Under the pieces are notes generated by a model. It had not been told where the DNA came from and did no database searches. It saw nothing but the letters and a program-made list of their open reading frames with translations. The position numbers were made by a program, and so were the translations under genes. From positions 1 through 59,072 of the forward strand of contig CACWXL010000008.1 in assembly GCA_902764825.1 (NCBI GenBank): a DNA stretch of 59,072 nt, given 5' to 3'. Below are positions 51,593-58,911 of this stretch, piece by piece. The first letter of the stretch is position 1. The number at the start of each line of letters is the position of its first letter. The DNA is from Oscillospiraceae bacterium (lineage in GTDB: Bacteria; Bacillota; Clostridia; Saccharofermentanales; Saccharofermentanaceae).

Positions 51593-52288
51593 TCAATTCC
51601 CCTTTTGGATCTTATACCCCTGACCGAAAACCACTTTAATATATCTCGGATCGGCAGGATCAATCTCTGTCTTCTCCCTTAAATGTCTAATATGAACCGC
51701 TACAGTATTGTCAGCACCCATCGGGTCTTCGTGCCAAACCTCCCTGTAGATCTCTTTTGGCGAGAATACTCTGTTCGGATTTTCCATCAGGAGCTTTAAG
51801 ATATCGAACTCCTTTTTAGTAAGAGAGACATTCTCGCCATCCAAAGTTACTGTCCTTGCATCATAGTCAAGTTCCAGTCCGCCAATGGTTAATACGACTG
51901 AAGTTTTTGTTGCCCCGGCGCCGAGGCTCAAGTATCTTCGAAGCTGCGACTTAACCCTGGCGCACACTTCCAAGGGACTGAAAGGCTTAGTTATATAATC
52001 ATCTGCTCCGACATTAAGTCCCAACACCTTATCTGCATCTTCACTCTTAGCAGTAAGGAGTATGATCGGGACATTAGAAAATCCCCTTATTTGCGACATC
52101 GCTTCTATACCGTTCATCAAAGGCATCATTATATCCAGAAGAACCAGATGGATCTCGTTTTCCCTTACGGTTTCAACTGCTTCTTTTCCGTTATGAGCCT
52201 CAAACAGCACGTAGTCAGGATCGTTAAGATAAATCTTGAGCGCATTAACGATATCCTGTTCGTCGTCACAGATGAGTATGTTTGCCAT
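51593..52288 (-). CDS. OmpR/PhoB-family response regulator
   Basis: 231 residues from the MANILICDDEQDIV start (GGAGG upstream; the longer frame adds seven residues). Phospho-Asp in LVLLDIMMPLMNG, Lys in YITKPFSPLE, winged-helix region ending VHIRHLREKTEIDPADPRYIKVVFGQGYKI. VanR/PhoB-like. Directly coupled to the multi-helix kinase. The 52310-52443 spacer is AT-rich and shared with the divergent zinc-ribbon gene. Confidence 0.94.
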   Translation of the reverse strand: MANILICDDEQDIVNALKIYLNDPDYVLFEAHNGKEAVETVRENEIHLVLLDIMMPLMNGIEAMSQIRGFSNVPIILLTAKSEDADKVLGLNVGADDYITKPFSPLEVCARVKSQLRRYLSLGAGATKTSVVLTIGGLELDYDARTVTLDGENVSLTKKEFDILKLLMENPNRVFSPKEIYREVWHEDPMGADNTVAVHIRHLREKTEIDPADPRYIKVVFGQGYKIQKGN

Positions 52289-52443
52289 ATGCTTTCCTCC
52301 AAGAGTCACTGCTATTCTAACTTTCCCCAGATTAAGATAACATAAACAAACTTCTTAAGATTTCATTAAATTTTGACATTTAATGTTAAAATGTATGCGG
52401 TACTGACTATGGGACCATATTTTTATAAACAAAGGAGAACAAT

Positions 52444-52851
52444 ATGTCACAGTTACTCAGAATCAAATGTCCTTCATGCGGCGAAGTTCAGGATATTCCC
52501 GCTAACGGACCTTGCAGAAAGTGCAGCAACGCTCTCGTCCTTCCTGAGGATGGTGTCATCCAGGTTTACCGTATGGGATCCCCTTTGGGAGTCGCAGTCG
52601 GTATGAGCATTTATTTGAATGAAGTCCCTTTGGGACATCTCGCAAACGCTGAATCCATCAAGATCCCTGTTGCATATGGTCACTATAAGCTCCACATGAC
52701 ACACGGCATGAACAGAAAGTGCAAGGATGCCGAATTCGACATCACACCCGAGAACAGATTCGGTTTCTTCAAGGCACACCTTAAGATGGGTCTTATCACA
52801 AACACAGTAGTCATCGAGCCTTCAACAGCTGATCAGATGCCTAAGGACTGA
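52444..52851 (+). CDS. Small zinc-ribbon protein
   Basis: 135 residues. N-terminal ribbon IKCPSCGEVQDI...CRKCSN (four Cys, about 9-28), then an all-beta domain (VYRMGSPLGVAVGMSIYLNEVPLGHLANAESIKIPVAYGHYKLHM) resembling small PEGA-like folds that present a ligand or scaffold. AAAGGAG precedes the ATG. It converges with the LURP-one-like gene and shares a bidirectional terminator with it. Function unknown. Confidence 0.65.
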   Translation: MSQLLRIKCPSCGEVQDIPANGPCRKCSNALVLPEDGVIQVYRMGSPLGVAVGMSIYLNEVPLGHLANAESIKIPVAYGHYKLHMTHGMNRKCKDAEFDITPENRFGFFKAHLKMGLITNTVVIEPSTADQMPKD

Positions 52852-52886
52852 TCTTCCGGGCTATCGCAGATCATAGAACATGACAA

Positions 52887-52916
52887 AACCCCGTAAGCAA
52901 TTAAGTTTACGGGGTT
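52887..52916. terminator. Bidirectional terminator
   Basis: AACCCCGTAA and TTACGGGGTT arms, loop of about ten bases, T-rich on both exits. It lies between converging genes. Confidence 0.85.
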
Positions 52917-52935
52917 ATATTTTGCTTACTGCTGA

Positions 52936-53847
52936 TCAGGACTGCCATTTTCTTTCCGCATCGACCACGTCATCGCAGATAATCGTTATAGCGGCCATAA
53001 TGTCTTTATAGCTTTCATCGAAAACCATGACCCTGTACTCATCGTTTACGACCTGGCTTGAAGTGTCGATACGGCCGATGGTAAGAGATCCTACCTTAAT
53101 GTCAAAATCAGATCCCATAAGATTTCCCGCTATATGGAAATCCTGTCCGTTAAGAGTTCCCTTAAGTTCAGGGCTGGTGAGCTTGATCTTCTTCTTGATC
53201 TTTCCGATATCCTTGCCTCCGACACAAATAACATATTCAGGAGGAACGACGACCGGCTTTTTCTTTAGCTTGACTACTTCCACGCCGTCCTTGCGGATGG
53301 AATAATTAAGTCTCGTAACATCACCTTCGACGTGATATACAACGTTCTGATTCTCATCGAACATATCGAACTTCGGCTTTAATGAGATCGCCTTCTGCTT
53401 CATGTAGAACTCGATCGCCTTGCCGTCAGCTGTCTTCATGGAAGCACTTACGCGGCTCTCGGTAATCTCTTCACCGTTTTCAAGGCTGACCAAGACCTCA
53501 GCGAGCTCATCGACAGCATGGTCAGCATCAGACTGGTTCTCATCCTTATAACCCATGTAAGTACCGACAGTGAAATCCGCAGCTGCATGAACACTGCTTA
53601 CGCCTTCCGATCCGATCTTGCCTGCGATGATGTTCTTGCCGTCTACGCGCACGAAAAGGTCATACTTCAATGACACATGCTCATATAAGACCGCCTCATA
53701 ATCACCGATAGAACCCATGACAGGCGTACCGAAAGTCACCTTGACGGCGGAAAGCTTTTTAAGAAGATCCTCATTCGTAAAATTCTGCTTGTTCGGAATC
53801 CTGGCAAATCCGGTTCCGTTCGGCTTGGTCATATCAAATAATCCCAT
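52936..53847 (-). CDS. Protein with C-terminal LURP-one/tubby-like domain
   Basis: 303 residues from MGLFD (an ATG two codons earlier is possible). N-terminal half: unassigned alpha/beta region. C-terminal half (about 160-300) has the LURP-one-related pattern: KPKFDMFDENQNVVYHVEGD, KKIKLTSPELKGTLNGQDFHIAGNLMGSDFDIKVGSLTIGRID, EYRVMVFDE. Bacterial members are thought to be membrane-associated via this tubby-like fold; role unknown. It shares a terminator with a zinc-ribbon gene on the other strand. Confidence 0.75.
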   Translation of the reverse strand: MGLFDMTKPNGTGFARIPNKQNFTNEDLLKKLSAVKVTFGTPVMGSIGDYEAVLYEHVSLKYDLFVRVDGKNIIAGKIGSEGVSSVHAAADFTVGTYMGYKDENQSDADHAVDELAEVLVSLENGEEITESRVSASMKTADGKAIEFYMKQKAISLKPKFDMFDENQNVVYHVEGDVTRLNYSIRKDGVEVVKLKKKPVVVPPEYVICVGGKDIGKIKKKIKLTSPELKGTLNGQDFHIAGNLMGSDFDIKVGSLTIGRIDTSSQVVNDEYRVMVFDESYKDIMAAITIICDDVVDAERKWQS

Positions 53848-53904
53848 ATGCAATCAACTCCCCCAAAGGTTTATCTCACTGCATTAGATTTTACCATTGT
53901 TCTC

Positions 53905-54672
53905 TTAAAGTTTTCTGCATTTAAAACACATCGACAGCGGTACCATCTTTGCCTTCTGTGCCTTCGGACTGTCATCTTCGGTATCTGATAAAGACTTCTC
54001 GTCAGTCTGCTCTACCATTCTCTCGATGATAAAACCGGCATCATAAAGAGCATTAACATATGTTGAGATCTTCCTGTTTGCGAAGGTCACATCGGTATCG
54101 TGAACAGGCATCTTAAGATACGACTCGTCAAAGTAACTCCGCGAGAAGACCAGCTTCCCGTCAATGACTTCATCTTCGCCTGTCTCATAAGATTTGGCAA
54201 CGCAGTAATGAAGCGGATGTCCCCAGCTGAATATGAATATGCCGTCCTTCTTAAGATATGAAGCAATCTTCTTAAAAGTGCCTTCAAGATCTGTCGTCCA
54301 GCCTATTCCGTATATCGAGAAAACATAGTCAAAATAATCTTCCGGAATATTGCTTTCCGCTTCCATTGGCGCGCATATAAGTTTGGGATTGCATCCGCTC
54401 CCTTTTAGCATCTGCTTCGCGTTATCCAATTGCTTCTGAGACAGATCCAATCCCCACAGCTCGTCTGCGCCTTTATCCGCAAGATATTTAAGTGAATGGC
54501 CGCTCCCACAGCACAGTTCCAAGACCTTCTTCCCCTCAACATCAGAAAAGAAATGGAGGTCATCTTCCGTTACGAATCTGACTCCGTATTTGGGCAGAGC
54601 AGTCGTACCAAACCAGAGATCCGCATGATCGTTCCAGTATCTTTTGTTCTTTTCAATGATCTTTTCTTCCAT
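53905..54672 (-). CDS. Class I SAM-dependent methyltransferase
   Basis: 255 residues. SAM-binding motif I VLELCCGSGHSLKYLADKG (about 49-67), motif II DLSQKQLDNAKQ, motif IV FDYVFSIYGIGW, and a Methyltransf_11-like body. The N-terminal NKRYWNDHADLWFGTTALP fits small-molecule methyltransferases. Substrate unknown. A single gene between the LURP-one-like gene and the ECF sigma region. Confidence 0.88.
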   Translation of the reverse strand: MEEKIIEKNKRYWNDHADLWFGTTALPKYGVRFVTEDDLHFFSDVEGKKVLELCCGSGHSLKYLADKGADELWGLDLSQKQLDNAKQMLKGSGCNPKLICAPMEAESNIPEDYFDYVFSIYGIGWTTDLEGTFKKIASYLKKDGIFIFSWGHPLHYCVAKSYETGEDEVIDGKLVFSRSYFDESYLKMPVHDTDVTFANRKISTYVNALYDAGFIIERMVEQTDEKSLSDTEDDSPKAQKAKMVPLSMCFKCRKL

Positions 54673-54894
54673 AAATAATCCCCATTTGCTCTGTAAGATT
54701 TGAACTTCATTTATGTTAATGAAGTTCTCTTATTTTCGAACACATGAGCGTGATCAATCAAGTGAAACAGACAGGAAAAGCTTCAGTTATGTCATCACAA
54801 CTCACAAATTGTCCACAAAATTAAATATCCTGCAAACTCCAAAACATATTCAAACAAATGTAAATTCATATAAACTAAAATTATTCTTTCTAAA

Positions 54895-54925
54895 TGGGAT
54901 TTTTGGGGAAAATTTTCCGTCTAAT
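54895..54925 (+). promoter_or_regulatory. ECF-type promoter of the sigma/anti-sigma operon
   Basis: CGTCTAAT (54918-54925) is the classical -10 of Firmicute ECF sigma promoters. TGGGAT (54895-54900), 17 bases upstream, is in -35 position. This suggests that the sigma factor activates its own operon. The remaining gap to the left (54673-54890) is very AT-rich with no supported ORF. Confidence 0.6.
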
Positions 54926-54960
54926 AAAGTGTAAGGCATAAACGGAGGACGCTCTGCTCT

Positions 54961-54999
54961 ATGTCTTACATCAATGTGCACATAGGAGTAGAAGTTTAA
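54961..54999 (+). CDS. 12-codon mini-ORF coupled to the sigma gene
   Basis: ATG at 54961 encodes MSYINVHIGVEV and stops at TAA 54997-54999, which overlaps the sigma-factor ATG (TAATG). GGAGG lies 12 bases upstream. The sigma gene's own AGGAG lies inside this ORF. Translational coupling is likely if the mini-ORF is used. Confidence 0.4.
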   Translation: MSYINVHIGVEV

Positions 55000-55514
55000 T
55001 GAGTACTACAGAAAACTTCAGGTTGATACAAAAGGCAAAAGAGCGGGATCCTGATGCCTTTACTGAACTAATGAACCTTTATATGAAGGATATGTACCGG
55101 ACAGCGATAGCAATACTGATGAATGATGCTGATGCCGCAGATGCGGTACAGGAAACTATCCTTACTTGTTGGGAGCGGCTGAGTTCCCTCCGCGACAACA
55201 AGTTCTTTAAGACATGGATGACAAGGATTCTTATCAACAAGTGCCACGATATCAGAAATCAGAGAATAGAAGCTGTAGATATCAGCGAGCATGAGGAACT
55301 TGCCTTTCATGAGGTTGAAAGCAATTTGGAAATAAAGGAAGCCTTAGAGAAGCTGGATGAGAAATACAGGCTGCCTATCGTGATGTTTTACAGCGACGGG
55401 TATAGCACTAAAGAAATTGCAGCAATACTCAATGTCCCGGTAAGCACCATTCAAACGAGGCTTTCAAGAGGCAGGGCGCAGTTGGGCAGATATTTTGACA
55501 TTAGTGAGGAGTAA
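54999..55514 (+). CDS. ECF-family RNA polymerase sigma factor
   Basis: 171 residues. Region 2: DPDAFTELMNLYMKDMYRTAI, DAADAVQETILTCWERL, FFKTWMTRILINKCHDIRNQ. Region 4: EKLDEKYRLPIVMFYSDGYSTKEIAAILNVPVSTIQTRLSRGRAQL. Closest in style to the SigV/SigW group of Firmicutes, which control envelope-stress genes. It is followed after four bases by its membrane-anchored anti-sigma-like partner and preceded by an ECF-type promoter. Confidence 0.95.
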   Translation: MSTTENFRLIQKAKERDPDAFTELMNLYMKDMYRTAIAILMNDADAADAVQETILTCWERLSSLRDNKFFKTWMTRILINKCHDIRNQRIEAVDISEHEELAFHEVESNLEIKEALEKLDEKYRLPIVMFYSDGYSTKEIAAILNVPVSTIQTRLSRGRAQLGRYFDISEE

Positions 55515-55518
55515 TCAT

Positions 55519-56613
55519 ATGAAGGATTTGAATCATGCGCTGAAAGAAATGAACGTGCCTGACATAGTTCAGGAAAAGGCTCAGGACGCTTTTGACAGAA
55601 TTCAGGAGGAAAGCAGAATGAGCACAAATGGCAATACACGCAGAAAGTTTTTCAAGGGTCAGACTGCATTGGTGGCAGCAGTAATCGTGGTTTTACTGAT
55701 TGGTGGCGGTGTAGTATGGGCAGCAAGCGGCGGACTGGCCGGATTTCTGACTCAGTTAATGCCCGAAGAGGAAGTAATCAAGAGACTGGATACTCCCCAG
55801 GAAAGTGCAATAACAGTCAGGCAAAGTGAGAGCGAAAGCAAAATCGAAGACTACGGTCCTCTCTGGACAATTGAAGAATACTGGTATGACGGAGCTATTT
55901 TATACTTTTCCGCACGTGCCCCTCAGAAGGTTGTCGACGCCGGCAACATGATAGTCGAGTGGAAGGATCACGCTTATGTGAACGGCACAGATTGCCTCTT
56001 GTCGGCTGATGGTTGCTGGGAAGGGGAAGAGATCAACAAAAGGTACAGCGGATTCTACCTCTGTATGGTTGATCTCTCAAATGCGGATACCAGTTCCGGG
56101 AAAGTATCTCTTCTAGTACGTCTGGAACTGAAAAAATACAAATTGATGCCTTATGATTTTGTAGAACGGCCGAACAACGAGGTCGAGACGCTTGTCCAAC
56201 AGGAGTTACAGTTTGATTTTGAAAAGCCAAGTGACATGCGTCAGACGAAAAAGGAAAATCTTCCTGTCGAAGGCGGAGCCGCAGACGTAAGCATGACAGT
56301 AGCGCCATCGATGTTAAACATAAGTATCGTTTATCATTTGAATGATTCATCAAAGCCGGTAAGAGATATAGTAAGATACCGGGTTACTGACGATAAGGGA
56401 AACAGTACAACGTTTTGGGTTTACTCACACTTCAAGGACTATAACAATGACGACTGTCTGGTTATCTCCGAGTATAATTGGGAAGGTCTCGACCCGTATT
56501 CTAAGAGCTATACCTTTGAACCATTATGTTTTCAAAAAGATTCTACAGGAGAAGAAATCCACGATGCTTTTGATCCACTTGACTGGGGCGGTTTTACAGT
56601 TGAGATTAAATAA
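55519..56613 (+). CDS. Membrane-anchored anti-sigma factor-like protein
   Basis: 364 residues from MKDLNHALK. A short cytosolic N-terminus (about 45 residues) that could bind the sigma factor, one transmembrane helix (about 56-78, ALVAAVIVVLLIGGGVVWAA) and a large extracellular beta-rich part (VEWKDHAYVNGTDCLLSADG, VRYRVTDDKGNSTTFWVY). This is the DUF4179-like anti-sigma layout of Clostridia. It directly follows the sigma gene. The signal sensed is unknown. Confidence 0.85.
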   Translation: MKDLNHALKEMNVPDIVQEKAQDAFDRIQEESRMSTNGNTRRKFFKGQTALVAAVIVVLLIGGGVVWAASGGLAGFLTQLMPEEEVIKRLDTPQESAITVRQSESESKIEDYGPLWTIEEYWYDGAILYFSARAPQKVVDAGNMIVEWKDHAYVNGTDCLLSADGCWEGEEINKRYSGFYLCMVDLSNADTSSGKVSLLVRLELKKYKLMPYDFVERPNNEVETLVQQELQFDFEKPSDMRQTKKENLPVEGGAADVSMTVAPSMLNISIVYHLNDSSKPVRDIVRYRVTDDKGNSTTFWVYSHFKDYNNDDCLVISEYNWEGLDPYSKSYTFEPLCFQKDSTGEEIHDAFDPLDWGGFTVEIK

Positions 56614-56655
56614 AGCTGTGTAGCAGCATCTTCAGCCCGCCGACACGACAAATTA

Positions 56656-56688
56656 AAAAGCCCGCAAACGCAATGTTTACGGGCTTTT
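56656..56688. terminator. Bidirectional terminator at the element border
   Basis: AAAAGCCCGCAAAC and GTTTACGGGCTTTT arms (one mismatch), loop of five, T-runs on both strands. It ends the sigma/anti-sigma transcript; it would also have terminated the original tRNA-Thr on the other strand. Confidence 0.88.
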
Positions 56689-56694
56689 CCTTTA

Positions 56695-56741
56695 TGGAGC
56701 CATTTGTGGGACTCGAACCCACGACCTGCTGATTACAAATG
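56695..56741 (-). pseudogene. 3' fragment of tRNA-Thr(TGT): attachment site of the integrated element
   Basis: On the minus strand TTTGTAATCAG (end of anticodon loop plus 3' anticodon stem) is followed by a full T-arm GTGGG-TTCGAGT-CCCAC, an acceptor 3' half AAATGGC, a T, and CCA. The 5' half is absent: the sequence before the anticodon loop is unrelated. Integrases commonly recombine in the anticodon or T-arm of tRNA genes, leaving such a fragment at one end; the complete tRNA should lie at the far end of the element, beyond this window. Confidence 0.8.
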
Positions 56742-56857
56742 GATTCCCCCACAATTTATAACTTTTCAAAAACTAACGCAAAGCCTTGATTTTATTGGGT
56801 TTGCGGGGTGTTATCAGAACATATGTTCACGCACTTTTTTGTATCTTTTTGGAAAAA

Positions 56858-56879
56858 CGTTAACCAAACGTTAACCAAA
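56858..56879. repeat. Tandem 11-bp repeat beside the integrase gene
   Basis: CGTTAACCAAA occurs twice without gap (56858-56868, 56869-56879), between the attachment site and the integrase stop codon. Position and size fit arm-type integrase binding sites. Confidence 0.5.
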
Positions 56880-56880
56880 T

Positions 56881-58065
56881 TCACCTCTTTTTTCTTCGTT
56901 TAATTAAGCCACTCAAACTGTCGACCGCTCTCGCCTTTGCTTCGTCTTGAGGGTTGGCATATACATTCATTACAAGAGCCGGAGAACTGTGTCCTAAAAG
57001 TGCCGCTGTCGTTCTTGCATCCGTTCCATTTGCAATCAATAAGCTGGCAAAAGTATGTCGCAATCCATGAACTGTAACTCTTGGCAGATCACACCATTTC
57101 AAAAACTTTGTCAGCCATTTTCTTAAAGTACTATCGAAAATTGGTTTCCCGTTCCACGATGTAAACAACCGAGCTTCCTCACCGGGATTACCCTCATACA
57201 CGGATCCCAGGTCTTTTATCACTTTCCTCTGCCAGATCTTATATTTGACCAGCTCATTAACCATATCCTGAGATATCGGTATATCTCGAACTGATGTTTT
57301 ACTTTTAGGAGTACTTTCAACCATTCCACGACCGGGAATATACTGTGATGTTCTTCTTATCGATATTACACCATCATCGAAATTTATATCTCGCCATTCC
57401 AACCCGGCTGCTTCAGCTTCTCTTATACCTGTATTCAAGATCAGCATAATGAATGTTCTGGCTCTAATGTCATCATATTCCGGGAGCTTATCACATATAG
57501 TTTGTACTTCAGAAAGCTGTAGTGCTTCTACATCAGGTTGAGTATTAGTAGGCGATTTTACTCGTTTACACGGATTTTCATCTATTATCTCCCACTCATA
57601 AGCTTTTCCTAAAATAGCGGATAAGGTCCTAAACCAACTTCCGGTACTATTGCGGGAAAGATCTTTATCTTTCCCGTCTTTTCTCTCTAAACTTGCCATC
57701 CACCCACGAACATCTAAAGGTGTAATGTTCTTAATTCTCATATTACCGAAATACGGAATAAGACGAGATTCAATAACGGCTCGATAACCATTTGCTGTCT
57801 TAGGCTTTAAAGTCTCAAGATGGTTTTTATAATAGTAATCTAGACAAAATGACTTGAAAGTCATCTTGCTATAATTTGCAGAAGCACCGCCCTTGATCTT
57901 GCGCTCATATTTATCAGCAAACTCATAGAGAGCCTTTTTCTCTTGCTTCTCAGTTAGTCCCTTAGGCGGAGCAAAAGTAGTTGTGCATAGTATTTGCTTT
58001 CCTGATTCATCTCGACCACAACTAACAGTAATTCTATATGTTCCTTGTCTTTTCTGTATATGCAC
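56881..58065 (-). CDS. int: Tyrosine-type site-specific integrase (ICE/phage)
   Basis: 394 residues. An N-terminal AP2-like DNA-binding region (MHIQKRQGTYRITVSCG...), a SAM-like core-binding domain (about 65-165; FKSFCLDYYYKNHLETLKPKTANGYRAVI) and a catalytic domain (about 175-385) with Arg in LILNTGIREAEAAGL, HGLRHTFASLL (H-x-x-R), the LGHSSPALVMNVY His and nucleophile Tyr. GTG start with GGGGGAG upstream. It resembles Tn916/phage-type integrases of Firmicutes and recombines at the tRNA-Thr site 140 bases away. Confidence 0.94.
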   Translation of the reverse strand: MHIQKRQGTYRITVSCGRDESGKQILCTTTFAPPKGLTEKQEKKALYEFADKYERKIKGGASANYSKMTFKSFCLDYYYKNHLETLKPKTANGYRAVIESRLIPYFGNMRIKNITPLDVRGWMASLERKDGKDKDLSRNSTGSWFRTLSAILGKAYEWEIIDENPCKRVKSPTNTQPDVEALQLSEVQTICDKLPEYDDIRARTFIMLILNTGIREAEAAGLEWRDINFDDGVISIRRTSQYIPGRGMVESTPKSKTSVRDIPISQDMVNELVKYKIWQRKVIKDLGSVYEGNPGEEARLFTSWNGKPIFDSTLRKWLTKFLKWCDLPRVTVHGLRHTFASLLIANGTDARTTAALLGHSSPALVMNVYANPQDEAKARAVDSLSGLIKRRKKR

Positions 58066-58357
58066 TTTTACTCCCCCTTTCCTATATTAGTTTTGCGAAA
58101 AGCTAATCTCATATACATTCGTTTTACACATTTTAATACGCCTCTTGTTCTATTAATGGGACAATTTAACCTTCTTGAACATATGTATTATTTTTTACGC
58201 GCGTACGCGTGTTAATTAGCGTTTCCCTTCCTTCCCCCACACCCCTATCTATCCTTTCTAACGTCTGTGAGTCTCTTTTAGGCTTAGCTAAAAGAAAAAC
58301 CGCGCAGGCGGGCCATAGCCTGCGGTCCACACATTAATCCTGGCCCCGCCAGCCGCG

Positions 58358-58383
58358 ACTTGAGAGGTAGCGTCCTCTCAAGT
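58358..58383. repeat. Perfect 10-bp hairpin in the element's non-coding stretch
   Basis: ACTTGAGAGG (58358-58367) and CCTCTCAAGT (58374-58383) with a TAGCGT loop, no T-tract. The surrounding 58066-58593 stretch has no supported gene. Confidence 0.55.
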
Positions 58384-58444
58384 TGTGGGTGGCAATCCAA
58401 GCGGAAGCGCGGAAGAATAGAAACACGCACTAATGTAGAGCTGT

Positions 58445-58499
58445 GAATGGTGGTGTTCTAAACTCGTAGAGTTTTGAATGCCACTGTTCTCAACTCGTA
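58445..58499. repeat. Direct 24-bp imperfect repeat
   Basis: GAATG...GTTCTAAACTCGTA at 58445-58468 and GAATG...GTTCTCAACTCGTA at 58476-58499 share about 20 of 24 bases. Close by, TGTGACGACT occurs twice (near 58551 and 58570). These could be binding sites (for example for an excisionase) or an origin-like element. Confidence 0.45.
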
Positions 58500-58593
58500 A
58501 TTGCCGGTCTCATTATCTTGAGTGATTACTTTTCTACTTGAAGGAACAATTCTGTGACGACTGTGATGATGTGACGACTATTTTGATATAGGT

Positions 58594-58812
58594 TTACTTT
58601 TTGTCACTGATCAACTTCTTTGCTAAAGTTACAGCTGCTTTATCGGCTACTTCTGCGCTTTCAGGTATTTTACTGAACTCTATCACAATATACTTGGGTG
58701 CATTATTCTTCATGATTACAGCTGCACCCTTCTCATCTACAAGCCTGGCAACCTTTGAAAAATTCTGATTTGCTTCCGTTATTGATATTAAAGTATCGGT
58801 ACTGATCATCAT
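58594..58812 (-). CDS. Phd/YefM-family antitoxin
   Basis: 72 residues from the ATG eight bases after AAGGAGG (the frame runs 25 codons further upstream without support). Phd/YefM signature: SITEANQNFSKVARLVDEKGAAVIMKNNAPKYIVIEF, then a short helical tail. Normally paired with a Doc or RelE/YoeB toxin, but no toxin gene follows in the next 500 bases, and upstream lies an IS end. It is therefore an orphan, or its toxin lies elsewhere. Confidence 0.8.
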   Translation of the reverse strand: MMISTDTLISITEANQNFSKVARLVDEKGAAVIMKNNAPKYIVIEFSKIPESAEVADKAAVTLAKKLISDKK

Positions 58813-58834
58813 AATACTTACCTCCTTGCTAGAT

Positions 58835-58859
58835 ATTATAGTTAGATTGTAGCTATAAT
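58835..58859 (-). promoter_or_regulatory. Inverted repeat upstream of the antitoxin gene
   Basis: ATTATAG (58835-58841) and CTATAAT (58853-58859) form a palindrome around an 11-base centre and include a TATAAT-like -10. It fits an autoregulatory operator of a Phd-type antitoxin. Confidence 0.45.
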
Positions 58860-58911
58860 TCAACCTATAATTAATTTTGTTTTGCAATTAAAAACTCCCG
58901 ATAATCTGAAG

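Noticed and set aside
54713..54934. Plus-strand 73-codon frame before the sigma gene
   Set aside because: Very AT-rich, no ribosome site, runs through the ECF-type promoter.
56695..56760. A complete tRNA-Thr gene
   Set aside because: Only the anticodon loop onwards fits; there is no D-arm or 5' acceptor half on the upstream side.
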